22,876 nt of DNA from CAZUSO01 sp964622775 (GCA_964622775.1 CAZUSO010000047.1:1-22876), one strand, 5' to 3'. Numbered from the stretch's first letter, positions 15,829-22,876 are shown. The notes: generated from the letters alone by a model not told the origin. Translations and numbers: made by a program.

Positions 15829-16026
15829 CTATTTTATTGTTGTGGCCGCTTGTTGCTTGATTTGCTGAGCGGTTTGCTGAGCCTGCTGGATGTGCTGAGT
15901 GTATTCCTGCTCATTTTGATTGCGTAAAGCACTTGCAGCCTGTGTATAATGTTTGGCGACTTCTTCTAATTGCTGAATCCTTTTTTGTTGGTTCTGCTGA
16001 TTTTGTTGATTTTCCATAACGCACAT
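15829..16026 (-). CDS. Glutamine-rich mini-protein
   Basis: A short frame of 65 codons (or 62 from the inner ATG at 16017) with 20 glutamines, about 31%. It begins with three 9-bp repeats coding N-Q-Q, then LEEVAKHYTQAASALRNQNEQEY, which looks like a real amphipathic helix, and a Q-Q-rich end. There is no signal peptide and no known domain. The hairpin terminator 80 bp downstream on the same strand, the ATG with an A-rich leader and the sensible helical pattern argue that it is expressed. The run of CAA/CAG triplets could have grown by slippage. It lies next to the DUF6496/SDR stress-like pair, but the terminator between them argues against one transcript. Function unknown. Confidence 0.6.
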   Translation of the reverse strand: MCVMENQQNQQNQQKRIQQLEEVAKHYTQAASALRNQNEQEYTQHIQQAQQTAQQIKQQAATTIK

Positions 16027-16227
16027 TTTTAATGATTAAAAAATTAATTAGCAGGACTAAGGTACACCCATGCAAAAGCCATCGTATCACAACGAAATTG
16101 AAAAAAAACATAAGGCAGGAAAAGGTATTGGTAAGAGACTAATTCAATACAGACAATACATGGAAATTATAGCCTGTAAAGTCAACTTTATATTTTCTCT
16201 ATAATTACCTTAGGACAGAAAACCTCT

Positions 16228-16388
16228 GCTACCATTGGTGTTTTCACCATAGCAAAACGGGAACCCTATACTAAAATACACCGAAAGTGACAGGATATTT
16301 ATCCCGCAGATTCCCCTGGTTTGCGCAGATGAAAAAGTCCACATCTTTGTACTCTTGGTATTCTTAGTGCTCTTTGTGTGAAATAATC
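16228..16388 (+). repeat. Mosaic intergenic repeat, copy 2 (modules 1-2-3)
   Basis: Module 1 (16228-16263): GCTA...GGTG-TTTT-CACC...TAGC hairpin then AAAACGGGAA. Module 2 (16288-16340): ACAGGATATTT, CCCGCAGATT, GCGCAGATGAAAAAGTCC. Module 3 (16341-16388): ACATCTTTG followed by degenerate 9-bp units and GTGTGAAATAAT. The modules recur at 20839-21010 and 22521-22810. Confidence 0.75.
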
Positions 16389-16430
16389 CATTGACAGAAA
16401 CATAGCGCATGCTTATATGCTATGAAGCAC

Positions 16431-16461
16431 AAAAAGCACATTGCTGGTTGACAATGTGCTT
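16431..16461 (-). terminator. Terminator of class I aldolase gene
   Basis: On the minus strand AAGCACATTG pairs with CAATGTGCTT over 10 bp around an 8-nt loop, followed by TTT. It lies about 40 bp past the aldolase stop codon. Confidence 0.8.
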
Positions 16462-16498
16462 CTATTAAGTATTCGGTATTTCGATTGGATTCCCGTCC

Positions 16499-17557
16499 TT
16501 AGGCCAGCGTGATGCTGCTGTCTAAATATACATCCTGGATAGTATTCAGTAGCTCTATACCTTCTTTCATCGGCTTCTGGAAGGCTTTACGGCCGCTGAT
16601 AAGTCCCATGCCGCCCGCACGTTTGTTGACAACGGCAGTGGTTACGGCTTCCGACAGATCAGAAGCGCCTTTGGATTCGCCGCCGGAATTGATCAGCCCG
16701 GCGCGCCCCATATAGCAGTTGGCTACCTGGTAACGACACAGATCGATCGGATTTTCAGTAGTCAGCTTATCATACACTAATTTGCTGGTCTTGCCAAAGC
16801 CGATGGCATTGTACCCGCCGTTGTTGGTCGGAAGTTTTTGTTTGATAATATCCGCCTGAATCGTAACGCCCAGGTGGTTAGCCTGACCGGTAAGGTCGGC
16901 AGACGCGTGATAATCTATACCTTCTTTCTTGAAAGAACCATTGCGTAGATAGCACCATAAAACGGTAGCCATACCCAGTTCATGAGCATACTCAAATGCT
17001 TTTGCCACTTCGATGATCTGGTGGTGGCTTTCTTCAGAGCCGAAATAAATCGTTGCGCCTACCGCCGTTGCGCCCATGTTCCAGGCATCTTTAATGGTGC
17101 CAAACATGATTTGGTCGAAACGGTTAGGGTAGGAAATAAATTCGTTATGATTAATTTTTACGATAAAAGGAATCTTATGAGCATACCTGCGGGCTACTGA
17201 ACCTAATACGCCATAAGTGGAAGCTACGGCATTGCATCCGCCTTCCATCGCCAGTTTGATAATATTTTCCGGATCGAAATACAAAGGATTGGGGGCAAAT
17301 GAAGCTCCGGCGCTATGTTCAATACCCTGGTCAACCGGGAGGATGGATACATAACCCGTATTGCCCAGACGACCGTTACCCAGCAGAGACTGGATACTGC
17401 GCAATGTAGGAATATTTCGGTTAGACATGGCCCATACCTGATCTACATGATCTGCGGAAGGCGCATGCAGGGAAGACGTCGGAATGGTTTCACATTTGTG
17501 ATTTAACAGGCTTTCGGCATCAGCGCCCAATAATTCAACAATCTTGTTGTTGCTCAT
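16499..17557 (-). CDS. fbaB: Class I fructose-bisphosphate aldolase (DhnA/FbaB type)
   Basis: Schiff-base aldolase that interconverts fructose-1,6-bisphosphate with glyceraldehyde-3-phosphate and dihydroxyacetone phosphate, in glycolysis and gluconeogenesis. The 352 residues carry the DhnA-type signature PVDQGIEH (74-81), the VKINHNEF strand (133-140), the GATIYFGSEES phosphate-region motif (167-177) and ADIIKQKLP (235-243), which holds the likely Schiff-base lysine (K239 or K241). The C-terminal GRAGLINSGGESKG and GGMGLISGRKAFQ are phosphate-binding loops. It is unrelated to the metal-dependent class II enzyme. Single-gene unit with a TACCTTTG -7 box and a hairpin terminator, divergent from the PaaK-like ligase. 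Very sure. Confidence 0.95.
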   Translation of the reverse strand: MSNNKIVELLGADAESLLNHKCETIPTSSLHAPSADHVDQVWAMSNRNIPTLRSIQSLLGNGRLGNTGYVSILPVDQGIEHSAGASFAPNPLYFDPENIIKLAMEGGCNAVASTYGVLGSVARRYAHKIPFIVKINHNEFISYPNRFDQIMFGTIKDAWNMGATAVGATIYFGSEESHHQIIEVAKAFEYAHELGMATVLWCYLRNGSFKKEGIDYHASADLTGQANHLGVTIQADIIKQKLPTNNGGYNAIGFGKTSKLVYDKLTTENPIDLCRYQVANCYMGRAGLINSGGESKGASDLSEAVTTAVVNKRAGGMGLISGRKAFQKPMKEGIELLNTIQDVYLDSSITLA

Positions 17558-17597
17558 AGCTAATGAAGATTCTTTTTATGGTTAAGAAAATTGTTTG

Positions 17598-17605
17598 CAA
17601 AGGTA
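17598..17605 (-). promoter_or_regulatory. -7 box of aldolase gene
   Basis: Minus-strand TACCTTTG matches TAnnTTTG and lies 40 bp before the ATG at 17557. No TTG at the right distance upstream is seen. Confidence 0.45.
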
Positions 17606-17644
17606 AGCTTTAAATTAATATGGTAATTGGTTGCAATTAGTAAT

Positions 17645-17652
17645 TATTTTTG
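17645..17652 (+). promoter_or_regulatory. -7 box of PaaK-like ligase gene
   Basis: TATTTTTG matches TAnnTTTG, 22 bp before the ATG at 17675; a TTG at 17627-17629 is 15 bp upstream, slightly short of the usual spacing. It lies back to back with the aldolase promoter. Confidence 0.4.
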
Positions 17653-17674
17653 TTGCGTAACTATTTATATTATT

Positions 17675-18979
17675 ATGTCGTCGATTCCGCCAATAGAATT
17701 AAAATCACTGGAAGATCAGGCCGTTTTTCAGGAAGGGAAACGCAGAGAATTACTGACTCGTTTGGCGGACCATGCGCCATTTTATAAAAAGTTATTTTCG
17801 GATCTGCAATTGGGTCCGCGTCAGCCCGATGTCCTTGACTACTGGAATCATATCCCTACCACCACTAAGGAAGATTTACAGGATCACAACTTCGATTTCT
17901 TATGCATCCCTCCGCAGCAGGTTGCGGAATATACAGCAACTTCCGGAACCTTAGGTCGTCCGGTGACCATTGCACTTTCCGAAAACGATTTGCATCGGCT
18001 TGCCTATAACGAGTACCTTTCCTTCAGCAGTATGGGGGCAGCGCCAGGGCATGTTTTCCAACTGATGCTGACACTTGACCGGCAGTTTATGGCCGGAATG
18101 GCTTATTATTCCGGGCTTCGCAAACTGGGTGCTGCGGCTATCCGTACCGGTGCCGGGCTGCCTCAGATGCAATGGGAAGTGATGCACAGGCTGCATCCCG
18201 ATGGCCTGGTGGCCGTGCCGGGTTTCCTGCTGAAGATGATCGGTTATGCACGGGAGCATCATATTGATCTGGCTCAAACATCCGTGAAGAAAGCTTTGGT
18301 GATTGGAGAAAGTATCCGTGACGAAAATCTGGAACCGGGTATCCTTGCCCGGCAAATCACTGCGGAATGGGATATTGAGCTTTACGGCACTTATGCTTCT
18401 ACAGAAATGCAGACCGGCTTCACAGAATGTAGCGCCGGCAGGGGAGGGCATCATCACCCTGAACTGATCTATGTAGAGTTGCTGGATGATGAGGGGTATC
18501 CTGTGGCACCCGGTGCAGCAGGTGAAGTGGTTATTTCCACATTCGGTGTTGAAGCCATGCCCTTATTGCGTTACCGTACAGGTGATATTTGCAGGGCTTA
18601 TTATGAACCTTGCACCTGCGGCAGGAAATCCCTGCGGCTGGGGTCGGTATTGGGTCGTAAAAAACAAATGATCAAATACAAAGGAACGACCTTGTACCCT
18701 CCTGCCGTTTTCGATTTGTTGAACGAAACCCGCATTATTGAGGAATACGTGGTCGAGGTAAATTCGGATGAGGTCGGGCAGGATGTGATTTTATTGCATC
18801 TCAGTACTGTGGCATCATCTGAGGACTGTTTGCGCATACTATATCCGATATTGCAATCGAGGTTAAGGGTTGTGCCGGAAATTCGTTTTCATGATGCTGC
18901 CCAAATTCACAGGATGCAGTTTCCCGGCGCAGGCCGCAAACCGCTTCGTTTTATAGATAACAGGAAAAAAACCGAATAG
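17675..18979 (+). CDS. Phenylacetate-CoA ligase family protein (AMP-forming)
   Basis: A 434-residue member of the PaaK branch of adenylate-forming enzymes, which activate a carboxylate with ATP and pass it to CoA. The P-loop-like TSGTLGRP is at 89-96, the adenine-binding YGTYASTE at 237-244, LRYRTGD (298-304) carries the ribose-binding aspartate, and the hinge plus C-terminal domain begin at GRKKQMIKYKG (327-337). A cysteine pair CTCGR (313-317) with C252 resembles the structural metal-site area of PaaK proteins. The ATG at 17675 was chosen; an upstream in-frame start at 17627 would add 16 unlikely residues. No phenylacetate degradation genes are nearby, so the substrate may be another aryl or fatty acid. 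It converges with the S41 protease gene with 1 bp between the stops. Confidence 0.88.
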   Translation: MSSIPPIELKSLEDQAVFQEGKRRELLTRLADHAPFYKKLFSDLQLGPRQPDVLDYWNHIPTTTKEDLQDHNFDFLCIPPQQVAEYTATSGTLGRPVTIALSENDLHRLAYNEYLSFSSMGAAPGHVFQLMLTLDRQFMAGMAYYSGLRKLGAAAIRTGAGLPQMQWEVMHRLHPDGLVAVPGFLLKMIGYAREHHIDLAQTSVKKALVIGESIRDENLEPGILARQITAEWDIELYGTYASTEMQTGFTECSAGRGGHHHPELIYVELLDDEGYPVAPGAAGEVVISTFGVEAMPLLRYRTGDICRAYYEPCTCGRKSLRLGSVLGRKKQMIKYKGTTLYPPAVFDLLNETRIIEEYVVEVNSDEVGQDVILLHLSTVASSEDCLRILYPILQSRLRVVPEIRFHDAAQIHRMQFPGAGRKPLRFIDNRKKTE

Positions 18980-18980
18980 A

Positions 18981-20639
18981 TCAGGGTGTTGATCCCTCCT
19001 GCAAAATTTTCTGGTATTGCGGGGTATTAATGATTTCCGAAGCACGTTTCAATAAGGTGTCATTTTCATTTAATACCCGGTAATAATCTCCCGGTTCAAA
19101 AAGCATTCTCGCCAGCATGGCTTTTATTCTGTTTTTCAAAAAAGCCAGTGCAGCAGGATTTTTCCATAAGGCTTTGGTGTATGCAGCATTTTCCAATACA
19201 AATCCACGACGGAGCTCTTCCATCATCCCCGGAGACAGGTGGAACTCCCGGTCAAAATCATCAAAATTTCGGTATTGCTGCAACCTCTCTCTTTGGTTAT
19301 TGAAATAGTTGTAAACATAATTATCCAGTACTGGCGTGGATCCCATAAATTCCAGTGCGTGCGAGTAATAGAGCGGATCTATTGGTACTTCAATGTCCGG
19401 TGTGATGCCTCCGCCCCCGTATAGCTTACGACGGTTTCCCAGGGAATAATACACCATTGTATCAGCCGGAGCGTTGGTTATGTCCGTTTTTGTGGTATCG
19501 TACAGTCGTCTGAAATAATCGTATTCATAAGCGTCGCGCCCCTGAGTATAGGAGCGCTGGATGGAACGTCCGGATGGCGTATAGTAGCGGGCGGTAGTAA
19601 GCCGGAGCGCCGAGCCGTCGCTTAGTTCAAATTGCTGTTGTACTAAGCCTTTCCCGAAGCTTTGCCGCCCCATGATTACGCCGCGATCCCAGTCCTGCAT
19701 GGCGCCGGCTATGATTTCGCTGGCCGAGGCGGAACCTTCATCAATCAGTACGACTAATCGGCTGCTTTCCATAGCTCCGGGACGATTTGCATCATATAGC
19801 TCTTTTGCTGATCTCCGGCCCTGAGTGAAGGTAACCATTTTGTTATCCCCGAGAAATTCATCGGCAATGGCTACGGCAGCATCCATATATCCTCCCGGAT
19901 TCTGGCGCAGGTCAAGCACCATTTGCTGCATCCCGGCCTTTTTCAGTATGCCGGCCGCTTTTCTAAATTCATCGTAAGTGGTTGCGCTGAAGCGGTTAAT
20001 TTTCACATAGCCGGTAGTAGTGTCCAGCATATAAGCGGCGTCAACGCTGTACAGGGAGATAACATCCCGGACAATATTTACGGAAAGCAGCTTCCCGCTA
20101 TGCCCGCGTTGCAGGCTGAGTTTCACCATGCTTTTTTCCGTGCCCCGCAGCTTTTTGATCAGGGCGTCAGTGGAGATCTTTACTCCCGAAACCAGACTGT
20201 CATTGACTTTGATGATCTTATCTCCTGCCTTTATACCGGCCTTTTCCGATGGGCCGTTACGGATGACCGATATGACCTGGATGGTATCGTTTAAGCTGTA
20301 AAATTCGATTCCGATTCCCCGGAAACTGCCTTCCAGGCTCTCATTGATCAGGGCTAAATCCTTTGCAGGAATATACAGAGTGTGGGGGTCAAGGTGCTTC
20401 AGGATACCGCTGACTGCATCCTGATAGAGAGAGTCGCTGTTAATGGAATCAACGTATTGATTGTTGATGAGCGAGATGATTTCCCGTAAAGGATCATTGC
20501 GCTCCACCATGACCTGGAATACACCGCTTTTGCTGTTGCGATTGCTTAAAAAGTATCCCAGCAGGATTCCGGTTGCCATTGCTGCAAAGAAAATAAAAGG
20601 AGCCCACACATTCCGGCGTCTGTGGGAGTGGTCAGTCAT
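18981..20639 (-). CDS. S41 family C-terminal processing protease
   Basis: Membrane-anchored serine protease of the CtpA/Prc family that trims or degrades periplasmic proteins from their C-terminus. The 552 residues begin with a short basic segment and one transmembrane anchor (about 12-32). An N-terminal region follows, then a PDZ domain (about 107-190; FRGIGIEF, IRNGPSEKAGIKAGDKI). The peptidase core carries LDLRQNPGG (242-250), the nucleophile S305 in DEGSASASEI and the general base K330 in SFGKGLVQ; their spacing of 25 residues is the family norm. The C-terminal ~150 residues are the extension usual in Bacteroidota. The start is the ATG at 20639 just before the basic stretch; the upstream TTG is less likely. 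A -7 box lies 27 bp upstream. Single gene; very sure of family, targets unknown. Confidence 0.95.
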   Translation of the reverse strand: MTDHSHRRRNVWAPFIFFAAMATGILLGYFLSNRNSKSGVFQVMVERNDPLREIISLINNQYVDSINSDSLYQDAVSGILKHLDPHTLYIPAKDLALINESLEGSFRGIGIEFYSLNDTIQVISVIRNGPSEKAGIKAGDKIIKVNDSLVSGVKISTDALIKKLRGTEKSMVKLSLQRGHSGKLLSVNIVRDVISLYSVDAAYMLDTTTGYVKINRFSATTYDEFRKAAGILKKAGMQQMVLDLRQNPGGYMDAAVAIADEFLGDNKMVTFTQGRRSAKELYDANRPGAMESSRLVVLIDEGSASASEIIAGAMQDWDRGVIMGRQSFGKGLVQQQFELSDGSALRLTTARYYTPSGRSIQRSYTQGRDAYEYDYFRRLYDTTKTDITNAPADTMVYYSLGNRRKLYGGGGITPDIEVPIDPLYYSHALEFMGSTPVLDNYVYNYFNNQRERLQQYRNFDDFDREFHLSPGMMEELRRGFVLENAAYTKALWKNPAALAFLKNRIKAMLARMLFEPGDYYRVLNENDTLLKRASEIINTPQYQKILQEGSTP

Positions 20640-20666
20640 ATAGCGGGGGAAAGATTGAAATTTTTG

Positions 20667-20674
20667 CAAAATTA
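20667..20674 (-). promoter_or_regulatory. -7 box of S41 protease gene
   Basis: Minus-strand TAATTTTG matches TAnnTTTG and lies 27 bp before the ATG at 20639. No -33 TTG is visible at standard spacing. Confidence 0.45.
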
Positions 20675-21035
20675 GGGTAATTCCCCTGTAGAAAATAATA
20701 AATTATCAGGCGATATGCTGAAAGGCGCGTTATTTTTGGACAATAAAATGTGGTATAATGATTTTAATGCGTAATGTCATTAATAACAGGTTGATAAATT
20801 TCGTTTTGCAGAACCTGTGATGGATATGGAAGAAGGGTACATCTTTGTCTTCTTTGTCCCCTTTTGTGTGAAACTATCTTCCTGACCCGAATGATATTTT
20901 CACCAACAGTAAAACGGGAAATCAATACTTTTCGCTGTGCCGTTACAGGTATTTTTTTCAGCAGGAGAGCAATGATTTTTTCCGTAGATTTTCTCAGATA
21001 AAAAAGTCTGGAGCATAACTTGATATAAATAAGAT
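20675..21035. other. Gene-free spacer with repeat copy
   Basis: Between the T9SS-protein gene and the S41 gene, both on the minus strand. It is largely made of a copy of the mosaic repeat (20839-21010). A 100-codon minus-strand frame runs across it, but its composition has no coding character and it reads through the repeat modules. Confidence 0.6.
20839..21010 (+). repeat. Mosaic intergenic repeat, copy 3 (modules 3-1-2)
   Basis: Module 3 (20839-20878): ACATCTTTGTCTTCTTTG then GTGTGAAACTAT. Module 1 (20892-20935): TTTTCACCAACAG then AAAACGGGAAATCAA and ACTTTTCGC, close to the copy at 14224. Module 2 (20943-21010): ACAGG, AGCAATGATTTTTTCCGTAG, TCTCAGATAAAAAAGTCTGG. Module order differs from the other copies. 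Confidence 0.75.
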
Positions 21036-21069
21036 TCAAAAAAACAAAAGCTGCCCGCGAAGGCAACTT
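21036..21069 (-). terminator. Terminator of T9SS cargo gene
   Basis: On the minus strand AAGTTGCC pairs with GGCAGCTT over 8 bp (one G-T) around TTCGCG, followed by TTTTG and seven more T. It begins 43 bp past the stop codon. Strong rho-independent terminator. Confidence 0.85.
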
Positions 21070-21111
21070 CTGTTTATTATTTAAAAAAAATCAGGGTAAT
21101 TAATCCATAAA

Positions 21112-22308
21112 TTACTGTCTGATCAGTATCTTGTTGGCACCGATTAAGCGGTCGTTTTCTTTAAGATTAAGATAGTAAAGACCATTGGGCTGATTAATTT
21201 GTATTGTAGCCTGACCATTTTCGGGCTTGCATGTTCCGTTTTGTACTTTTCTTCCAAAGGCATCCACTATTTCAAAGCTATACGTTTTGCCGGATACATA
21301 AGAGCACTCAATCGTGAGTGTTCCGTTTGTTGCAGGATTGGGGAAAATATTCAGCGCAGATAAGGCTTCCACATTATTTATGCCGGATGGAGCATCGGGT
21401 ATATGTGCCGCATGCACATACGCAGATGATACTGTGCCGTAAGTACTGTCGGTATAATAAACGGTAAGTAATGGCGTAACCTCACCTGCCCTATAATAAT
21501 TAATATAATAAAGGTTGGACATTTGTCCTTGTGTTAAGCCAAAAGCGCTTACGAGCGACTCAGGTGCAAGTGTGCCAAACATAAAAAAGCTGTCTTGTTG
21601 TGCATAAGCAACTTTAACAGCCAGCACATCCATATTGTCCGAGATTTGACCGGCTAAATTTTCTACACGCATTTTGCCCCAGCCTACAACGGAATCTGTA
21701 TAAACAGAATGCGCACTTTTTACGCAGGGCGCATTTTCTAATGCATACATTGCGACGCTAAGTTCAAAATGGAGATCCCAGTTGAAATCTGATCCAAAAG
21801 TTGAACCTGCTGTTGCAGGAAACATTAAGTAATTTCTAGGCGAAGATAAGATAACATCCTGCTCGTTGAAGATTAAGCTGTCATTCGCTCCGCCGGTAAG
21901 CATTGCCAGGCTGATGGGTTGTCGGTCAACGGAATGTCCAAAATTTTGTATGCCATCCGCAGTGATTGCATTCATTTCGGTTGATTGGTAGGATAGTAAT
22001 TCACTAAAACTATATCCGCTTAGTACCGAATAGGTGGCTTCGGGATAGGTGCTGTTTCCGGAAACGGGTGTTCTTGTAAAAGGATCGGCAGTTCCGTAAG
22101 TAGCGCCGCTTAAGTCCCATGTACCATTGTTAACAGGCGTAACATTCATAGAAGCTACAGTGCGGGTCGTATCATCAGCAGGCGACCACGAAGCGAAAGA
22201 GGCTTGAGTTAAAGAGATCTGCGCCTGCACAGCAGTAGCGGAAAAAAATGAAATGCTAAGCATCATTACTTTGGCAAATGAAGGTGTGTTGTAAAAGGTT
22301 TGTTTCAT
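21112..22308 (-). CDS. Secreted protein with T9SS type A sorting domain
   Basis: A 398-residue exported protein. The ATG at 22308 was chosen because it gives a clean Sec signal peptide (basic start, hydrophobic VMMLSISFFSATAV, cleavage after about A29 in VQA-Q). The passenger (30 to about 315) has no domain I recognise, but the segment VVGWGKMRVENLAG...DVLAVKVAYAQQDS (207-240) resembles a strand pattern frequent in Bacteroidota surface proteins. The C-terminus (about 318-398) is a type A Por secretion sorting domain: NIFPNPATNGTLTI, FEIVDAFGRKVQNG, INQPNGLYYLNL and final lysine-rich KILIRQ. It should cross the outer membrane by the type IX system and be released or lipid-anchored. No enzyme motif, no neighbour in the same unit; biological role unknown. 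Confidence 0.85.
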   Translation of the reverse strand: MKQTFYNTPSFAKVMMLSISFFSATAVQAQISLTQASFASWSPADDTTRTVASMNVTPVNNGTWDLSGATYGTADPFTRTPVSGNSTYPEATYSVLSGYSFSELLSYQSTEMNAITADGIQNFGHSVDRQPISLAMLTGGANDSLIFNEQDVILSSPRNYLMFPATAGSTFGSDFNWDLHFELSVAMYALENAPCVKSAHSVYTDSVVGWGKMRVENLAGQISDNMDVLAVKVAYAQQDSFFMFGTLAPESLVSAFGLTQGQMSNLYYINYYRAGEVTPLLTVYYTDSTYGTVSSAYVHAAHIPDAPSGINNVEALSALNIFPNPATNGTLTIECSYVSGKTYSFEIVDAFGRKVQNGTCKPENGQATIQINQPNGLYYLNLKENDRLIGANKILIRQ

Positions 22309-22876
22309 AATGTGTTTTTTAAAAATTTCAGTAAAAGTAATATGCATTTTTAATAAATAAAAAACAGCTTTGTTAACCATAAGTTATGCAATAGTGCTTT
22401 GAATAATCTATACTTACTATTACCCATATTGTTTTATCATAAGGAATGGGATATTTTTGAGAATTAATAAATAATATCAATTGAGCTTACAAACCGTTCA
22501 TATGTAGTTCTGGATTATATACCCTCTGCTGTTCTGACTTTGTTAGTGTTTTCAATAACAAGAATGCAAAACTTATTCCGATAATTCATCGAAACGGATT
22601 GCAAATTCTGGTTTATCGTATTTACAGGATAACATTTCGAACAGCAATATTTTTCCCGCAGATTACGGAGATTTTCGCAGATAACAAATGCATTAATGGA
22701 AGCATAGGATAGAGCACGGGTGGCGGTACACCGGCTGCTCCGGCAATAGAGCAATACAACGGACATAAAGAATATAGCTTTGTTTTCTTAGTTCCCTTTG
22801 TGTGAAATACACAACACTATCCTCTCAAGTTTGACACGTTTTTTTGTTTTTATGGGCTGCAATGCTTGATTTTACT
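22309..22876. other. Gene-free right flank with repeat copy
   Basis: Leader of the T9SS gene (AT-rich; TACTTTTA near 22345 is one base from a -7 box) followed by a repeat copy to about 22810 and a short unannotated end. No convincing gene. Confidence 0.55.
22521..22810 (+). repeat. Mosaic intergenic repeat, copy 4 (modules 1-4-2-3)
   Basis: Module 1 (22521-22575): ACCCTCTGCT, then TTGTTAGTG-TTTT-CAATAACAA hairpin (one mismatch). The 22-bp element (22596-22617) matches 104-125. Module 2 (22621-22688): ACAGGAT, AGCAATATTTTTCCCGCAG, GGAGATTTTCGCAGATAACA. Module 3 (22771-22810): CTTTGTTTTCTTAGTTCCC then TTTGTGTGAAATA. About 80 bp of unrelated sequence separates modules 2 and 3. Confidence 0.75.

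Larger units (their letters stand above)
16027..16498. other. Gene-free spacer with repeat copy
   Basis: Between the glutamine-rich gene and the aldolase gene, both on the minus strand. It holds a full copy of the mosaic repeat (16228-16388) and the aldolase terminator. The open frame that can be read through the repeat on the minus strand (T-K-S-T-K-N-T-K pattern) is a product of the 9-bp units and not a gene. Confidence 0.6.

Noticed and set aside
16210..16410. 66-codon minus-strand frame with T-K-S-T-K-N-T-K pattern
   Set aside because: It runs through the mosaic repeat; the pattern comes from 9-bp DNA units, and the rest has no protein character.
20764..21066. 100-codon minus-strand frame between the T9SS and S41 genes
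   Set aside because: Crosses all three repeat modules and overlaps the T9SS-gene terminator; residue composition is not protein-like.
22515..22766. 83-codon minus-strand frame with N-L-R-N-L-R-E pattern
   Set aside because: Also produced by the 9-bp steps of repeat module 2; no homologous pattern or start signal.
14224..22810. Regularly repeated blocks as a CRISPR array
   Set aside because: Copies are kilobases apart, imperfect and variable in spacing; no direct repeats with uniform spacers and no cas genes.

Overview
The window reads as ordinary chromosome of a Bacteroidota bacterium, most likely a Chitinophagales/Chitinophagaceae relative. This rests on a secreted protein with a C-terminal type IX secretion (Por) sorting domain, exact TAnnTTTG -7 promoter boxes upstream of many genes, weak or absent Shine-Dalgarno sequences, a DUF6496 protein, and the Bacteroidota-like forms of several enzymes. 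No phage, insertion sequence, CRISPR array, rRNA or tRNA gene is visible. The taxonomic placement is inference from these features.

Layout. 1-605: no gene. 606-1376 (+): SAM-dependent methyltransferase. 1454-4176 (-): a probable operon of D-3-hydroxybutyrate dehydrogenase, alpha/beta hydrolase and aspartate-semialdehyde dehydrogenase. 4354-5193 (-): elongation factor Ts with its own promoter and terminator and, unusually, no rpsB beside it. 5194-6434: a gene-free, very AT-rich gap. 6435-8841 (+): GltT/DctA-type symporter, an AHSA1/SRPBCC protein and a PhnB-like VOC protein. 9034-10245 (-): phosphoglycerate kinase. 10246-10860: no gene, but a series of small hairpins. 10861-11536 (-): a four-helix membrane protein whose end overlaps a small XRE regulator. 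11786-14053 (+): mitochondrial-type aconitase. 14485-16026 (-): a stress-like set (glutamine-rich mini-protein, DUF6496 lysine-rich protein, GS39/YghA-like SDR). 16499-17557 (-): class I fructose-bisphosphate aldolase, divergent from a PaaK-like CoA ligase (17675-18979, +). 18981-20639 (-): S41 C-terminal processing protease. 21112-22308 (-): T9SS cargo protein of unknown function.

The genes are mainly central metabolism (glycolysis: pgk, class I aldolase; TCA: aconitase; lysine/threonine/methionine supply: asd; 3-hydroxybutyrate oxidation), translation (tsf), transport and envelope proteolysis. They are mostly single-gene transcription units, with clear hairpin terminators after tsf, pgk, acn, the Q-rich gene, the aldolase and the T9SS gene.

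The least expected structure lies between the genes. A dispersed modular repeat occurs at least four times, all in the same orientation. Its parts are a hairpin followed by AAAACGGGAA, a CGCAGATT-type block, and a block of degenerate 9-bp ACAAAGA units. In one copy the modules are in permuted order. A second, hairpin-rich repeat type lies at 10402-10615. At the DUF6496/SDR junction a 16-bp tandem repeat containing two A7 tracts is placed so that loss of one unit, or of one A, would fuse the two proteins in frame. I found no convincing new multi-gene system.
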